Positions 23,263 through 33,332 are shown, counted from the first letter of the stretch. The stretch: 33,554 nt of DNA from Acetobacteraceae bacterium (GCA_030041375.1 JASHOA010000055.1:1-33554), one strand, 5' to 3'. Notes: generated by a model from the sequence alone, not told the origin. Numbers and translations are program-made.

Positions 23263-23667
23263 ATGGCCGACAGACCGAGCGGCGGAGCGGCAGGCTTTCT
23301 GGCGATGGCGTTCGTGATCGTGGGCCTGGCCGGAGTTTTCGCCACCTACGCCGCACCCGTGCCGCTGGCACGCGCGATCCGCGAGGAGGTGGTCCTGGAC
23401 GAGGTGCTGGCAGTTTCCGGCAAGCCGGATAGAGCGGCAGAGCTCGCCCGCCTCCGTCCTGCGCTCGGCACGCCTGCCGCTTCCGTGCTGGAGGGACCCG
23501 GCACTCTCGAAGCGCGGGTGGCGGCGGAGCGGGCGCGGCTTACGGCTCATGTGGAAGCAGAACAGGCGGCGGTGGGAGCCAGGCTTCGCCTCTTGATCAT
23601 CGTCGCCACGATCGCCGCTGGAATATTCGGGCTGGCCATGCTCGGCGTCGGGCGCCGCGGTCCGTGA
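23263..23667 (+). CDS. Small two-helix membrane protein, complete copy
   Basis: 134 residues, starting MADRPSGGAAGFLAMAFVIV. An N-terminal membrane helix (about 11-30) is followed by REEVVLDEVLAVSGKPDRAA, a Pro/Ala/Gly segment, a helical segment VAAERARLTAHVEAEQAAVG (about 88-107) and a C-terminal membrane helix LLIIVATIAAGIFGLAML. It should be an inner-membrane protein with a small loop domain. I do not recognise a named family. It is the intact version of the truncated gene at 19109-19417 and shares its upstream TTGACA (23207-23212). The two copies bracket the hydrolase/CGNR block. Confidence 0.7.
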   Translation: MADRPSGGAAGFLAMAFVIVGLAGVFATYAAPVPLARAIREEVVLDEVLAVSGKPDRAAELARLRPALGTPAASVLEGPGTLEARVAAERARLTAHVEAEQAAVGARLRLLIIVATIAAGIFGLAMLGVGRRGP

Positions 23668-23731
23668 TGCGCGGCTTTACGGATCGATAACCATATCGCG
23701 TTGAGTTCGGCCCCCGCGAGGAGCCGGCGGC

Positions 23732-25399
23732 ATGGGCGCGGTGGCAAACGGTGAAAGCGTGGGACGCAAGGCGCCGGGCGAGCGTGCCGGGGCGCCGCCG
23801 AGAGAAGAACGGTTCCTGCGCTTCGCCTTCACCGCCGCCGATCTCTTGCTGGAGCTCGGCCCGGACGGGGTGATCCGCTATGCGACGGGCGCCTTCGGGG
23901 CGCGGCTCGGAGCGCCGCCGGAATCATTCCTCGGCCAGGATATCAGCCGCCTGATCGTTCCCGCCGATCATGGCGTGCTGGCTTCTGCGCTGGCGCATGC
24001 CGCCTCGTTGGGCCGCGTGGCGCCGATCGTCGTTCATCTCAACAACGCCGCACGCGACCCGATCTGCTTCGCGGCATTGGCAAATGGCGAAGGGGCAGGG
24101 GGGCTTTCCGCGACCCTCGGGAGGCTGCCGGAGCCGTTGGCGGCGGCAGTGGAGACGCTCGTCGGGGTGGATGCCTTCCGCCTCGAAGCAACGGCGCGGC
24201 TCAAGGACAGCGGTTCGGGATCGCTGTCCTTGCTCGAAGTGGTGGCTGAGGGCAGTTCGGGACCTGCCGCGCCGGAAATCGCTGGCCGGATCGCCGAGGC
24301 CGGGCCCGCCGCCTGGGCTCGGGCGCGGCCTCTCTTCGGCACCCTCTCACCCGGGCGTTACGGGATGCTCTCGGAGGCCCCGGTCGATCTGGAGAAGCTC
24401 TGCGCGCGGCTCGAGGAAATCTGGCGTGAGAAGGGGGACCCGGTGCAGGTCAAGGGCGCGGGATTGGCCCTGGCCCAGGAAGGGGCGGCGCTCCCGGACG
24501 TGGCGCGGGCGCTGCGTTTCGCGCTCCGTTCGTTCGGCGAGGGCGGGCTGAAAAGGCTGCACGAAGCAGGCTTTTCGCGCGGCCTCTCGGGCTTCCTCGA
24601 GCGCGCCGCCAGAGAGCGGCACGCGATGCAATCGACGATCGCCGCCCGCCGCTTCGAGCTCGCGTTCCAGCCCGTGGTCGGCCTGGCAGACCACGCCGTG
24701 CGCCACTACGAGGCCCTGCTCAGGCTTTCCTCGCAGCCTGGCACCCGCCCACCCTCGACGCAGGAATTCGTGACCGCCGCCGAAGCGGCGGGTCTTGCCG
24801 AGGAGCTGGATGCAGCGGTCCTGGAAGAGGCGTTCGCGGTGCTGGCGGAAGTCCCGCAGGCGGCGGTCGCCGTGAACGTTTCCGGGCTTTCCTTCCAGAG
24901 CGAGGCATTTCGTCGCTGGCTGGTCCGGCTTCTCGACGCCGGGCACGGCCGGCGCAGCCGGCTTCTGGTGGAGCTGACGGAAACGGCGGAGATCGAAGAC
25001 ATTGCTTCGGCACGCGAGATGCTCGCCGCTCTCCGCACCGCAGGGATTCCGGTCTGTCTCGATGATTTCGGCGCCGGTGCGGCAGCCTTCCGGTACTTAC
25101 GCGAATTCCGCGCCGACTACGTCAAGATCGACGGCAGTTTCCTGCGTGCCGCACGGAAGAGCGGCCGCGAGCGGGCGATGCTCGGCTCGATGGTGGCGCT
25201 GGCGCGCGATGTCGGGGCCAAGGTGGTGGTCGAGATGATCGAGAGCGCGGAAGAGGAAGAACTGAGCCGGGCGCTCGGCGCCGATCTCGGCCAGGGCTGG
25301 CTCTATGACCGGCCTGGCCGGTTGCCGGGAAGCGCGCTGCGACGACGTTCCGAAGGCCGCCGTCCTGAGAATGTGCCGGCGGCGCCATCCCCAGCCTGA
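23732..25399 (+). CDS. PAS-like/EAL-domain protein (putative cyclic-di-GMP phosphodiesterase)
   Basis: 555 residues. A PAS-like sensor lies at about residues 30-110 (LRFAFTAADLLLELGPDGVI, FLGQDISRLIVPADHGVL). The middle has no clear GGDEF domain. The C-terminal EAL domain spans about 300-535: HYEALLRL (EAL at 327-329), VAVNVSGLSF, LLVELTETAEIED, LDDFGAGAAAF (444-447), DYVKIDGSFL and GQGWLYDRPG. The metal- and substrate-binding Glu, Asn, Asp and Lys positions seem kept, so hydrolysis of c-di-GMP to pGpG is plausible. The loop segment EMIESAEEEE varies from the usual E-G-V-E-T. No membrane segment is seen, so it should be cytoplasmic. GAGGAG lies upstream of the ATG. Confidence 0.87.
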   Translation: MGAVANGESVGRKAPGERAGAPPREERFLRFAFTAADLLLELGPDGVIRYATGAFGARLGAPPESFLGQDISRLIVPADHGVLASALAHAASLGRVAPIVVHLNNAARDPICFAALANGEGAGGLSATLGRLPEPLAAAVETLVGVDAFRLEATARLKDSGSGSLSLLEVVAEGSSGPAAPEIAGRIAEAGPAAWARARPLFGTLSPGRYGMLSEAPVDLEKLCARLEEIWREKGDPVQVKGAGLALAQEGAALPDVARALRFALRSFGEGGLKRLHEAGFSRGLSGFLERAARERHAMQSTIAARRFELAFQPVVGLADHAVRHYEALLRLSSQPGTRPPSTQEFVTAAEAAGLAEELDAAVLEEAFAVLAEVPQAAVAVNVSGLSFQSEAFRRWLVRLLDAGHGRRSRLLVELTETAEIEDIASAREMLAALRTAGIPVCLDDFGAGAAAFRYLREFRADYVKIDGSFLRAARKSGRERAMLGSMVALARDVGAKVVVEMIESAEEEELSRALGADLGQGWLYDRPGRLPGSALRRRSEGRRPENVPAAPSPA

Positions 25400-25414
25400 G
25401 GCGGGGGAGGCAGG

Positions 25415-25618
25415 TCAGAACCCTTCGCGTTCCAGGCGCTTGCGTTCGAGCTTGCGGGCGCGACGCACCGCTTCGGCGGCCTCTCTGGCCCGCCGCTCGG
25501 AAGGCTTCTCGTAATGGCGGCGGAGTTTCATCTCCCGGAACACCCCCTCCCGCTGCATCTTTTTCTTGAGCGCTTTCAGCGCCTGATCGACGTTGTTGTC
25601 GCGTACCAATACCTGCAC
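25415..25618 (-). CDS. rpsU: 30S ribosomal protein S21
   Basis: 67 residues from a GTG at 25618: (M)[19 protein letters not shown] then [20 protein letters not shown] and [20 protein letters not shown]. This is a full-length S21. The in-frame opening to 25714 adds residues foreign to the family. AAGGAG lies about 11 nt upstream of GTG. S21 helps the 30S subunit select initiation sites. Divergent from def, with which rpsU and COQ9 genes are often neighbours in alphaproteobacteria. Confidence 0.95.
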   Translation of the reverse strand: MQVLVRDNNVDQALKALKKKMQREGVFREMKLRRHYEKPSERRAREAAEAVRRARKLERKRLEREGF

Positions 25619-25746
25619 CTGGCTTTCGTCTCCTTTCCTGTCCGATGCGCCCCGGCCGATCCGGGGTGCCAACGTCTCGACCGGCGGGCTATAGCACCAC
25701 GGCGCGGCTGGCAAAACCCTGGCCCGGAAACAATCTTGGATCTGAC

Positions 25747-26289
25747 ATGGCCATCCTCAAGATCGCCCGCATGGGCCACCCGATCCTGATCCGGAAGGCG
25801 GAAGCGGTGGGCGAACCCGGCGCGGCGGAAATTCGCCATCTCGTCGCCGACATGATCGAGACGATGCTGGATGCCGGCGGGGTTGGCCTCGCCGCACCGC
25901 AGGTGCACGTGCCGTTGCGCCTGTTCGTGTTCCGCATCCCGCCCGAGCGGGCAGGCGCTGCGGGCGACGACGGGGCGATGCCGATCACGGTCGTGATCAA
26001 CCCGGAGATCGCGTTTCTCGGCGAGGAGCGCATACTGCGCTGGGAGGGTTGCCTCTCCATCCCCGGGCTCAGGGCGGCCGTGCCGCGTTATGCGCGCATC
26101 CGCTATGCCGGCGTCGATTGCGACGAAAGGCCGGTTGGGGCGGTGGCAAGCGGCTTCCATGCCGGGGTCGTGCAGCACGAATACGATCATCTGGACGGAA
26201 TCCTCTACCCGATGCGGATGCAGGACCTTTCGAAGTTCGGCTTTACCGAGGAGCTGGCACGGGCCGGTGCCATGGAGGGGGCGGGATGA
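25747..26289 (+). CDS. def: Peptide deformylase
   Basis: 180 residues from ATG 25747 ([14 protein letters not shown]). All three metalloenzyme motifs are present: [13 protein letters not shown] (metal Cys102) and HEYDH (144-148) with both metal His and the catalytic Glu. It removes the formyl group from nascent peptides at the ribosome. An insert [17 protein letters not shown] between motifs 1 and 2 is seen in some proteobacterial homologues. No fmt follows; instead the COQ9 gene overlaps its stop codon (ATGA). The upstream in-frame extension to 25645 is not coding. Confidence 0.95.
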   Translation: MAILKIARMGHPILIRKAEAVGEPGAAEIRHLVADMIETMLDAGGVGLAAPQVHVPLRLFVFRIPPERAGAAGDDGAMPITVVINPEIAFLGEERILRWEGCLSIPGLRAAVPRYARIRYAGVDCDERPVGAVASGFHAGVVQHEYDHLDGILYPMRMQDLSKFGFTEELARAGAMEGAG

Positions 26290-26930
26290 TCGGGATGCCG
26301 GAACGAAGCGCGGAGCGCGATGCCGCGATCCGCGGCATGCTGCCGCACGTGCCCTTCGACGGCTGGACCATGCGCGCCCTGCGGGCGGGGCTCGCGGATC
26401 TCGGCGAACCGCCCGAGATGGCGCCGAACCTGTTCCCGGATGGCGCTCTCGGGCTCATCGAGGCCTGGAGCGATCTGGTCGACAGGGAGATGGAAGCGGA
26501 GGCCGGCAGCCTCACCGAGGCCGGCCTGGCACGGCGCGTGCGCGCGCTGGTGGCGCTCCGCCTGCACAGGCTCCGGCCGCATCGGGAGGCGGTGCGCCGT
26601 GCGCTTTCGGCGCTCGGGCGGGCCGGCGCAACCCGCACCGCAACGCGCATCACGGCGCGCACCGTCGATTCGATCTGGCATGCCGCCGGCGACAAGGCGG
26701 CGGATTTCAGTTGGTACACCAAGCGGGCCAGCCTGGCCGCGATCTACTCGGCGACACTTCTCTATTGGATCGCCGATCAGAGCGAGGACGAGGCGGCGAC
26801 GCTCGCCTTCCTGGACCGGCGCCTGGCCGGAGTGGCGGCGTTCGGGCGGTTACGCAGAAACCTCGAGGCCCTGCCGCGGCGGTTTGCCCGCTGCCCGGGC
26901 ACCGCCTCCGCGAAGCAGGATGCCGCCTGA
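26286..26930 (+). CDS. COQ9-family protein (ubiquinone biosynthesis)
   Basis: 214 residues from ATG 26286, overlapping the def stop. TetR-like helical fold signatures of COQ9: PHVPFDGWTMRALRAGLADL near the N-terminus, then DLVDREMEAEAG, RVRALVALRLHRLRPHREAV, and the lipid-binding C-terminal half SIWHAAGDKAADFSWYTKRA, SLAAIYSATLLYWIADQSED. COQ9 binds lipid and supports COQ7-type hydroxylation in ubiquinone synthesis. The Trp-His and DFSWYTKR motifs are the most family-specific parts. A CCTTGTCGC/GCGACAGG hairpin (with one bulged T) after the gene may end this transcript before mreB. Confidence 0.88.
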   Translation: MIGMPERSAERDAAIRGMLPHVPFDGWTMRALRAGLADLGEPPEMAPNLFPDGALGLIEAWSDLVDREMEAEAGSLTEAGLARRVRALVALRLHRLRPHREAVRRALSALGRAGATRTATRITARTVDSIWHAAGDKAADFSWYTKRASLAAIYSATLLYWIADQSEDEAATLAFLDRRLAGVAAFGRLRRNLEALPRRFARCPGTASAKQDAA

Positions 26931-26988
26931 GGCGGCCCCTTGTCGCAAAGAGGGCGACAGGCTTAATCCCTGCCGCTCTCAACGATAA

Positions 26989-28041
<1,053 letters not shown>

Positions 28042-28048
28042 CCCGCGC

Positions 28049-28054
28049 TATAAT
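28049..28054 (+). promoter_or_regulatory. Possible -10 box upstream of mreC
   Basis: A perfect TATAAT, rare in this GC-rich sequence, lies in the 92-bp mreB-mreC gap. The upstream -35 is weak (TGACCA with an 18-nt spacer, inside the mreB end). It could give mreCD-mrdA-rodA extra expression independent of mreB. Confidence 0.4.
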
Positions 28055-28133
28055 TCACTCGCCCTGTTGACCCGTTTGGCAGCAGCGGGGAAAACATTCG
28101 ATCGCAGGTCTTGATGGAGGAGCGAAGGAAGAC

Positions 28134-29015
28134 GTGATCCGGCTTTCCATCCCGATGCGCGAAGCCCTGGAGAAGCTCAGCCTGCCGCTTCTGATGGCCG
28201 CTGCCTTCGGATTGATGCTGGCCGCACGCATCGATGGGACCCTCGCCGATCGGGCGCGGATGGCATTCGCGGATGCACTGACTCCGATTTACGCGGCATT
28301 CACAGCGCCAACGGAACGGATTCGCGGCGTGGTGACGGAACTGCGACAGTTATCGGATTTGCGTGCCGAAAACGATCGGCTGCGGGCAGAGAATGCCACG
28401 CTCCGTCGCTGGCAGGCGGTGGCACTCGCGCTGGAGGCGGAGAACGCAAACCTGAAGTCGGTGCTCCACTGGATCCCTTCGCCGGAGGTGCCGTTCGTCA
28501 CCGCGCGGGCGGTGGCGGACGCCGGCGGTCTTTATGACCGCGCGGTGCTGGTCTCGCTCGGGCCGTCCGTCCGGGTGCATGCGGGGGAGATCGCACTCGG
28601 CGCCTACGGGCTGGTCGGCCGCGTGACCGAGGCCGGCGGCGCCAGCGCACGCGTGCTGCTGATCACCGATCTCAACAGCCGCATTCCGGTGAAATTCGGC
28701 CAGGGCGGTGTGCGTGCAATCCTGGCCGGCACCAACGGGCCCGAGCCGGAGTTGCAGTTCTGGCCCGCCGGCACGATGCCGAAAGAGGGCGAGCAGGTGG
28801 TGACGAGCGGAGTCGCCGGCGTGTTCCCGGAAGGTCTGCCGGTGGGCACGGTGCATTACGGGCGATCGGGTGTGCCGCACGTGATCCCGGATGCGGAACT
28901 CGCCCGGCTCGGCATCGTCCGCCTGTTCGATTACCAGTTGCAGAAAGTCAGCCCTCCGCGGGGAGCCGCAGGAGGGTCCGCGGCTCTGGCGCTCGAGGCC
29001 GGCAATGGAAATTGA
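28134..29015 (+). CDS. mreC: Rod-shape-determining protein MreC
   Basis: 293 residues from a GTG at 28134, with AAGGAAG directly upstream. One N-terminal membrane helix (about 17-35, LPLLMAAAFGLMLAARID). A coiled coil covers about 60-105 (LRQLSDLRAENDRLRAENAT, ALEAENANLKSVL). The periplasmic beta-barrel MreC core follows (VLVSLGPSVRVHAGEIALGA, SARVLLITDLNSRIPVKFGQ, VVTSGVAGVFPEGLPVG). It scaffolds PBP2 and RodA activation in the periplasm. The 3' end overlaps mreD by 11 bp. Confidence 0.95.
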   Translation: MIRLSIPMREALEKLSLPLLMAAAFGLMLAARIDGTLADRARMAFADALTPIYAAFTAPTERIRGVVTELRQLSDLRAENDRLRAENATLRRWQAVALALEAENANLKSVLHWIPSPEVPFVTARAVADAGGLYDRAVLVSLGPSVRVHAGEIALGAYGLVGRVTEAGGASARVLLITDLNSRIPVKFGQGGVRAILAGTNGPEPELQFWPAGTMPKEGEQVVTSGVAGVFPEGLPVGTVHYGRSGVPHVIPDAELARLGIVRLFDYQLQKVSPPRGAAGGSAALALEAGNGN

Positions 29016-29556
29016 GCGCACACCAGGCATCCGCCCCCGGCCGACCTTCTGGCGGCAGTTCGATGTGCTCGGCCGGCAGAGCTTTCCAGCCCTCGGTACG
29101 CTGCTTGGCATGCTGGCGATCGCAGCCCCTCTCGGGCTGCCGGGACAGGCGGAGCTTCTGCCTGGCTTTGCCCTGGCGGCGGTTTTCTTCTGGTCGGTGT
29201 TCCGCCCCGCCGCCATGCCGCCGGCGGTGGTGTTTCTTCTCGGCCTGATCGCGGATCTCCTGGGCTTCGCCCCGCTCGGCGTCCGCGTGCTGATCCTGCT
29301 CTTCACCTATGGCCTCGCGCTGCGCTGGCGGCGGCGGCTTGCCAGCCAGCAGTTCGCGATGGTCTGGCTGGTGTTCGTGGCGGTGGCGGCAGTGGCCGCC
29401 GGGCTCGAATGGGCGTTCGATTCGGCGCTCATGTTCCGGGCCCTGCCAGCCGGCCCGGCACTCTTTCAATTTGCGCTGACCGCCGGGCTCTACCCGCCGC
29501 TCGCCGCCCTGCTCACCCGCGCGCATCGCAGCATCGCCGCCTGGGAACGCGCCTGA
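29005..29556 (+). CDS. mreD: Rod-shape-determining membrane protein MreD
   Basis: 183 residues from ATG 29005, inside the mreC 3' end. A multi-span inner-membrane protein with helices around LGTLLGMLAIAAPLGL, LPGFALAAVFFWSVF, PPAVVFLLGLIADLLG, GVRVLILLFTYGLAL, FAMVWLVFVAVAAVAAG and FQFALTAGLYPPLAALL. The conserved GLIADLL-GFAPLG segment is the family hallmark. A 30-residue soluble N-terminus precedes the first helix. It belongs to the elongasome with MreC and MreB. Its stop is 1 nt before the mrdA ATG. Confidence 0.9.
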   Translation: MEIERTPGIRPRPTFWRQFDVLGRQSFPALGTLLGMLAIAAPLGLPGQAELLPGFALAAVFFWSVFRPAAMPPAVVFLLGLIADLLGFAPLGVRVLILLFTYGLALRWRRRLASQQFAMVWLVFVAVAAVAAGLEWAFDSALMFRALPAGPALFQFALTAGLYPPLAALLTRAHRSIAAWERA

Positions 29557-29557
29557 G

Positions 29558-31402
29558 ATGGCGCGGGAGAAGCCGCGGCTCGGAGGAGTCTTTACCCGCC
29601 GCGCCATGATACTGGCCGCCGGGCAGGTGGGCCTGTTCGGGTTGCTCGGGCTTCGCCTCTACCGCCTGCAGGTCAGGGACGGTGCACACTACGCGATGCT
29701 GGCCAAGGACAATCGCGTGAGCGCACGATTGGTGGCCCCTCCACGCGGCGAGATTCACGACCGCGCGGGGGCCCTGCTCGCCGGCAACAAGCCGCATTGG
29801 CGGGCGCTCCTGATGGTCGATGCCACGACCGATGCCAAGGCGACGCTCGCTGCATTCAACCGGCTGGTGCCGCTGGATGCGGCAGAACGGCTGCGCATCC
29901 AGCGCGAGATCAAGGTCCACCGGCCCTTCATCCCGGTGCTGCTCAGGGATTTCCTGTCCTGGGACCAGATGGCGGCACTCGCGGTCAATGCCCCGGCGCT
30001 GCCCGGCCTCATCGTCGACGTCGGCACCACGCGGCTCTATCCCTTCGGAACCACCATGGCGCATCTGATCGGCTATGTCGGGCCGCCGACAGAAGCCGAG
30101 GTGCGGGCCAGTCCGGTGCTGGCGCTGCCGGGGATTCGCGTCGGCAAGGCGGGGGTCGAGAGGGGGCGGAACGGCGCCCTCACCGGGGTGCCGGGAATGG
30201 TGCGGCTCGAGGTCAACGCGCTCGGCCGCGTGATCCGCAATCTCGCGCGCAATCCCGGCACGCCGGGCGAAACCGTCCGGCTGCATCTCGATGCCAATCT
30301 GCAATCCCAGGCGGTCGCCAGGCTGGCGTCCGAAAGAAGTGCGAGTGCCGTGTTGCTCGAACTCGGGTCGGGCGCCGTCCGGGCGATCGCCAGCACCCCC
30401 TCCTTCGATCCGACCTTGTTCGACACCGGTCTCTCGGCCCGGCAGTGGAAGGCCTGGATGACGGACAAGCGGGCGCCGCTGCTCGACAAGGCACTGGCCG
30501 GCATCTATGCGCCCGGCTCGACCTTCAAGCCGGTCACCGCCCTCGCCGGCCTGACCTCGGGTGGAATTTCACCCGGAACACGGTTCTTCTGTCCGGGCTA
30601 TCTCGATCTCGGCGGACATCGCTACTGGTGCTGGGAACATGGCGGGCATGGCTGGCTCGATCTGCCGAGCGCGATCTGCCAGAGCTGCGACGTCTTCTTC
30701 TACCACACCGCGCTCGCCACCGGGATCGACCGCATCGCCGCCATGGCGAACCGGCTCGGCATCGGCGTTCCCCCCGAGATCGACATTCCCGGCGCCGCGA
30801 GCGGGTTCGTTCCGACGCGCGAATGGCGGCGCGCCCACGGCAAGGCCTGGACGCTCGGCGAGACGGTGATCCATGGCATCGGGCAGGGCTTCGACCAGGT
30901 GACTCCGCTCGAGCTTGCGATCATGGCCGCCCGCGTCGCCACCGGGCGGGCCATCTCGCCCCGCGTCGCAGCCGAGGTCGGCGCCCAGGCTTTGCCCGAA
31001 ACCGCGTTCCCTGAACTCGGGATTCCGGAAGCCTACCTCGCCATCGTGCGGCAGGGCATGCGTGAGGCGGTCAACAATCCGCTGGGCACGGCTTATGCCT
31101 CGCGCCTCACGGATCCGAAGATGGAAATGGCCGGCAAGACCGGTTCGGCGGAGGTCGTCAACTTGTCCAAGGCGGAAGCGGCCGCCAATTTCAATACCGC
31201 GAACTTGCCCTGGCAATTCCGTCCCAACGCGCTCTTCATCGCCTTCGCTCCGGTCGCCAATCCGCGCTTCGCCACCGCGGTGGTGGTGGAGCACGGCCAC
31301 GAAGGGGCGGAAGCAGCGGCACCGATCGCCAAGGTGCTGATGGAGGCGGCGTTCGGCATGGTTGCGGCAAGCCGAGCGCGGGTGGCGGGCGCGCCCGCAT
31401 GA
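29558..31402 (+). CDS. mrdA: Penicillin-binding protein 2 (elongasome transpeptidase)
   Basis: 614 residues. An N-terminal membrane anchor covers about 14-31 (MILAAGQVGLFGLLGLRLYR), then the PBP dimerisation domain starting VAPPRGEIHDRAGALLAGNK. Transpeptidase motifs: STFK with nucleophile Ser321, SCD at 376-378 and KTGS from K527. The GVERGRNGALTG-like region (KAGVERGRNGALTGVPG) is typical of PBP2. It cross-links lateral wall peptidoglycan in the periplasm together with RodA. Starts 1 nt after mreD; its stop overlaps the rodA ATG (ATGA). Confidence 0.96.
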   Translation: MAREKPRLGGVFTRRAMILAAGQVGLFGLLGLRLYRLQVRDGAHYAMLAKDNRVSARLVAPPRGEIHDRAGALLAGNKPHWRALLMVDATTDAKATLAAFNRLVPLDAAERLRIQREIKVHRPFIPVLLRDFLSWDQMAALAVNAPALPGLIVDVGTTRLYPFGTTMAHLIGYVGPPTEAEVRASPVLALPGIRVGKAGVERGRNGALTGVPGMVRLEVNALGRVIRNLARNPGTPGETVRLHLDANLQSQAVARLASERSASAVLLELGSGAVRAIASTPSFDPTLFDTGLSARQWKAWMTDKRAPLLDKALAGIYAPGSTFKPVTALAGLTSGGISPGTRFFCPGYLDLGGHRYWCWEHGGHGWLDLPSAICQSCDVFFYHTALATGIDRIAAMANRLGIGVPPEIDIPGAASGFVPTREWRRAHGKAWTLGETVIHGIGQGFDQVTPLELAIMAARVATGRAISPRVAAEVGAQALPETAFPELGIPEAYLAIVRQGMREAVNNPLGTAYASRLTDPKMEMAGKTGSAEVVNLSKAEAAANFNTANLPWQFRPNALFIAFAPVANPRFATAVVVEHGHEGAEAAAPIAKVLMEAAFGMVAASRARVAGAPA

Positions 31403-32568
31403 GCGTGAAGGGCGGCCCGCTGCAGCGTGCCGAGGGGCGCCTTCTGCGTGTCACCTCGTTCGATTTCACGCGCAAGATCGCGCGGATCAACTGGTTCTTC
31501 GTGGCTCTGGTCGTGCTCCTGGGCGGCGTCGGCGCGCTCTCGCTTTATTCCGCAACCGGTGCGTTCGATCCCTATGCGAAGCGTCAGCTCCTCCGCCTTG
31601 CGGTCGGCTTCGCACTGATGCTGGCGATCGCGTTCGTCGATATCCGGATCATCGCGCGTCTCGCCTGGCCGCTCTATGCAGTCTCGCTCGTGCTGCTCGT
31701 CATGGTGTTGAAATTCGGCTCGGTCGGGCTCGGTGCCGAGCGGTGGCTCTCGATCGGCGGCGTGGCCGTGCAGCCGAGCGAATTCATGAAGGTGGCACTG
31801 GTGCTGGCGCTGGCGCACTGGTTCCACCGCGCCTCGTGGGAGCGCATCGGCAATCCGTTCTTCCTGCTGCTGCCGCTCGCCGCGACCCTGCTGCCGGTGG
31901 TCCTCATTCTGAAGGAGCCCAATCTCGGCACGGCGCTGATCGTGCTTGCGATCGGCGCGACGACCTTCTTCGCCGCCGGTGTCCGCTTGTGGAGCTTCGC
32001 GCTCGCCCTCGTGCTCGGCGGCCTCGCCACGCCGATCGCGTTTGCTCATCTGCACGGCTATCAGAAGGCGCGGATCCTCACCTTCCTCGATCCGGCGCGG
32101 GATCCGCTCGGCGCCGGCTACAACATCATCCAGGCCAAGATCGCGCTCGGTTCGGGCGGAATGTGGGGGCAGGGATTGATGCATGCCTCGCAAGGGCGGC
32201 TCGACTTTTTGCCCGAGAAGGAGACGGATTTCATCTTCACCCTGTTCGCCGAACAGTTCGGTTTCGTGGGTTCGATCGCCCTCGTCGGCCTGCTCTGCCT
32301 GATCGTGTGCACGGCGGGTGCGATCGCGCTCTCTTCGCGGCATCAGTTCGGGCGGCTGGTCGCGTTCGGGATCGGCATGAATTTTTTCCTCTATGTGTTC
32401 GTCAATCTCGCCATGGTGATGGGGCTGATCCCGGTCGGCGGGGTGCCGCTGCCGCTGATCTCCTACGGCGGCTCGGCGCTGCTGACGACCATGGCTTCGT
32501 TCGGCATCCTGCTTTCCGTGCAGGTCCACGGCGACGCCGACTTCACGCCCAAGCGCGAGGGGGTGTAG
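31399..32568 (+). CDS. mrdB: Peptidoglycan glycosyltransferase RodA
   Basis: 389 residues with about ten membrane helices, SEDS family. Motifs: RWLSIGGVAVQPSEFMKVAL, LILKEPNLGTALIVLAIGAT, GSGGMWGQGLMHASQGRLDF followed by LPEKETDFIFTLFAEQFGFV, and GLIPVGGVPLPLISYGGSAL. The loop Asp/Glu residues (KEPNLGT; PEKETDF) needed for glycosyltransferase function are present. It polymerises lipid II with PBP2. Last gene of the mre cluster; start overlaps mrdA. Confidence 0.96.
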   Translation: MSVKGGPLQRAEGRLLRVTSFDFTRKIARINWFFVALVVLLGGVGALSLYSATGAFDPYAKRQLLRLAVGFALMLAIAFVDIRIIARLAWPLYAVSLVLLVMVLKFGSVGLGAERWLSIGGVAVQPSEFMKVALVLALAHWFHRASWERIGNPFFLLLPLAATLLPVVLILKEPNLGTALIVLAIGATTFFAAGVRLWSFALALVLGGLATPIAFAHLHGYQKARILTFLDPARDPLGAGYNIIQAKIALGSGGMWGQGLMHASQGRLDFLPEKETDFIFTLFAEQFGFVGSIALVGLLCLIVCTAGAIALSSRHQFGRLVAFGIGMNFFLYVFVNLAMVMGLIPVGGVPLPLISYGGSALLTTMASFGILLSVQVHGDADFTPKREGV

Positions 32569-32633
32569 GCCCCGCCGGCACCAGCCGCATTCCGCCGCGG
32601 CGCTCGGCCGCACAGAAGTCTCGGCATGCGCAC

Positions 32634-33047
32634 TCAAAAATCCCAGGGAGAGACCACATCGAGCCCCGTCGTGGCGAAGTCCGCCAGGTTCCGCGTCGCC
32701 AGGCGCCCACCGTTGATGCGCGCGATGGCTGCCATCATGCCATCGGTCGTGGCCATGGGCCTCGCTTGCCTGAGCGCCACACTCATGATCTCGCCGTACG
32801 CCAATGCGGCGGCTTCCGTGAAAGCGAAGATCCGGTCTGCAAAGCGATGTCGCCAGGACGCCAGCCCATGGTCCAGGCGCACAGCCCTCTGGTCAGGGTG
32901 TATCTTCCCGATGCCGAATGCGATTTCCGCAATCGTTACCGTCGGCAGCGCCAACTCGGCGTCGTTCCGCACGAGCCAGGCGACCACGGCGCGGTTCGGC
33001 GTTTTGCGCAGCGTCTCGGAGATCACGTTGGTGTCGAGAAAGATCAA
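32634..33047 (-). CDS. vapC: PIN-domain toxin VapC (FitB-like)
   Basis: 137 residues: MIFLDTNVISETLRKTPNRA at the start, then VTIAEIAFGIGKI, a helical middle, ARPMATTDGMMAAIARINGG and LATRNLADFATTGLDVVSPW. The PIN acidic residues (D5, E40 region, D in TTDGMMAAI, and D in RNLADF) are all present, so it should be an active RNase toxin of the FitB-like group. Its start overlaps the antitoxin stop by 4 nt. Encoded convergent to rodA, 65 nt from its end. Confidence 0.92.
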   Translation of the reverse strand: MIFLDTNVISETLRKTPNRAVVAWLVRNDAELALPTVTIAEIAFGIGKIHPDQRAVRLDHGLASWRHRFADRIFAFTEAAALAYGEIMSVALRQARPMATTDGMMAAIARINGGRLATRNLADFATTGLDVVSPWDF

Positions 33048-33292
33048 AGCTCCGGCCCCGAATCGATCTCCCGATTCTCGCGGATGATGGCCTCCAGATC
33101 GACATCGCTGCCATACTCGTTTGCCAGGCGCGCGTAGAAAGTGGGCGCCGGTTCGCGGCCCGCTTCACGAATTTCATAGGCTTCGAGCGCCCGCTCCACG
33201 ACGTCCGCAATGGACCGATGTTCCCGACGCGCCAGGCGGCGCGCCAGGTCGCGCGCTTTCGCGCTCCGCACCGAAAGCTGTGGCTCGGCCAT
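33044..33292 (-). CDS. vapB: VapB-type antitoxin
   Basis: 82 residues from ATG 33292 (MAEPQLSVRSAKARDLARRL). The N-terminal part is a Rv0623-like/PSK-type DNA-binding region (LARREHRSIADVVERALEAY). The C-terminal tail GREPAPTFYARLANEYGSDV and DLEAIIRENREIDSGPEL should bind and block VapC. A longer in-frame opening to 33508 runs through the operator and into the IS end and is rejected. An inverted repeat at 33333-33364 lies 41 bp upstream and suits autoregulation. Confidence 0.88.
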   Translation of the reverse strand: MAEPQLSVRSAKARDLARRLARREHRSIADVVERALEAYEIREAGREPAPTFYARLANEYGSDVDLEAIIRENREIDSGPEL

Positions 33293-33332
33293 GACGCCAC
33301 TCCTGCCCCGCCGCCACCTCGGCACCAAATAG

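Noticed and set aside
31093-32637. 514-codon minus-strand frame opposite rodA
   Set aside because: Highly charged His/Glu/Arg-rich translation opposite a well-conserved rodA/mrdA region; no signals.
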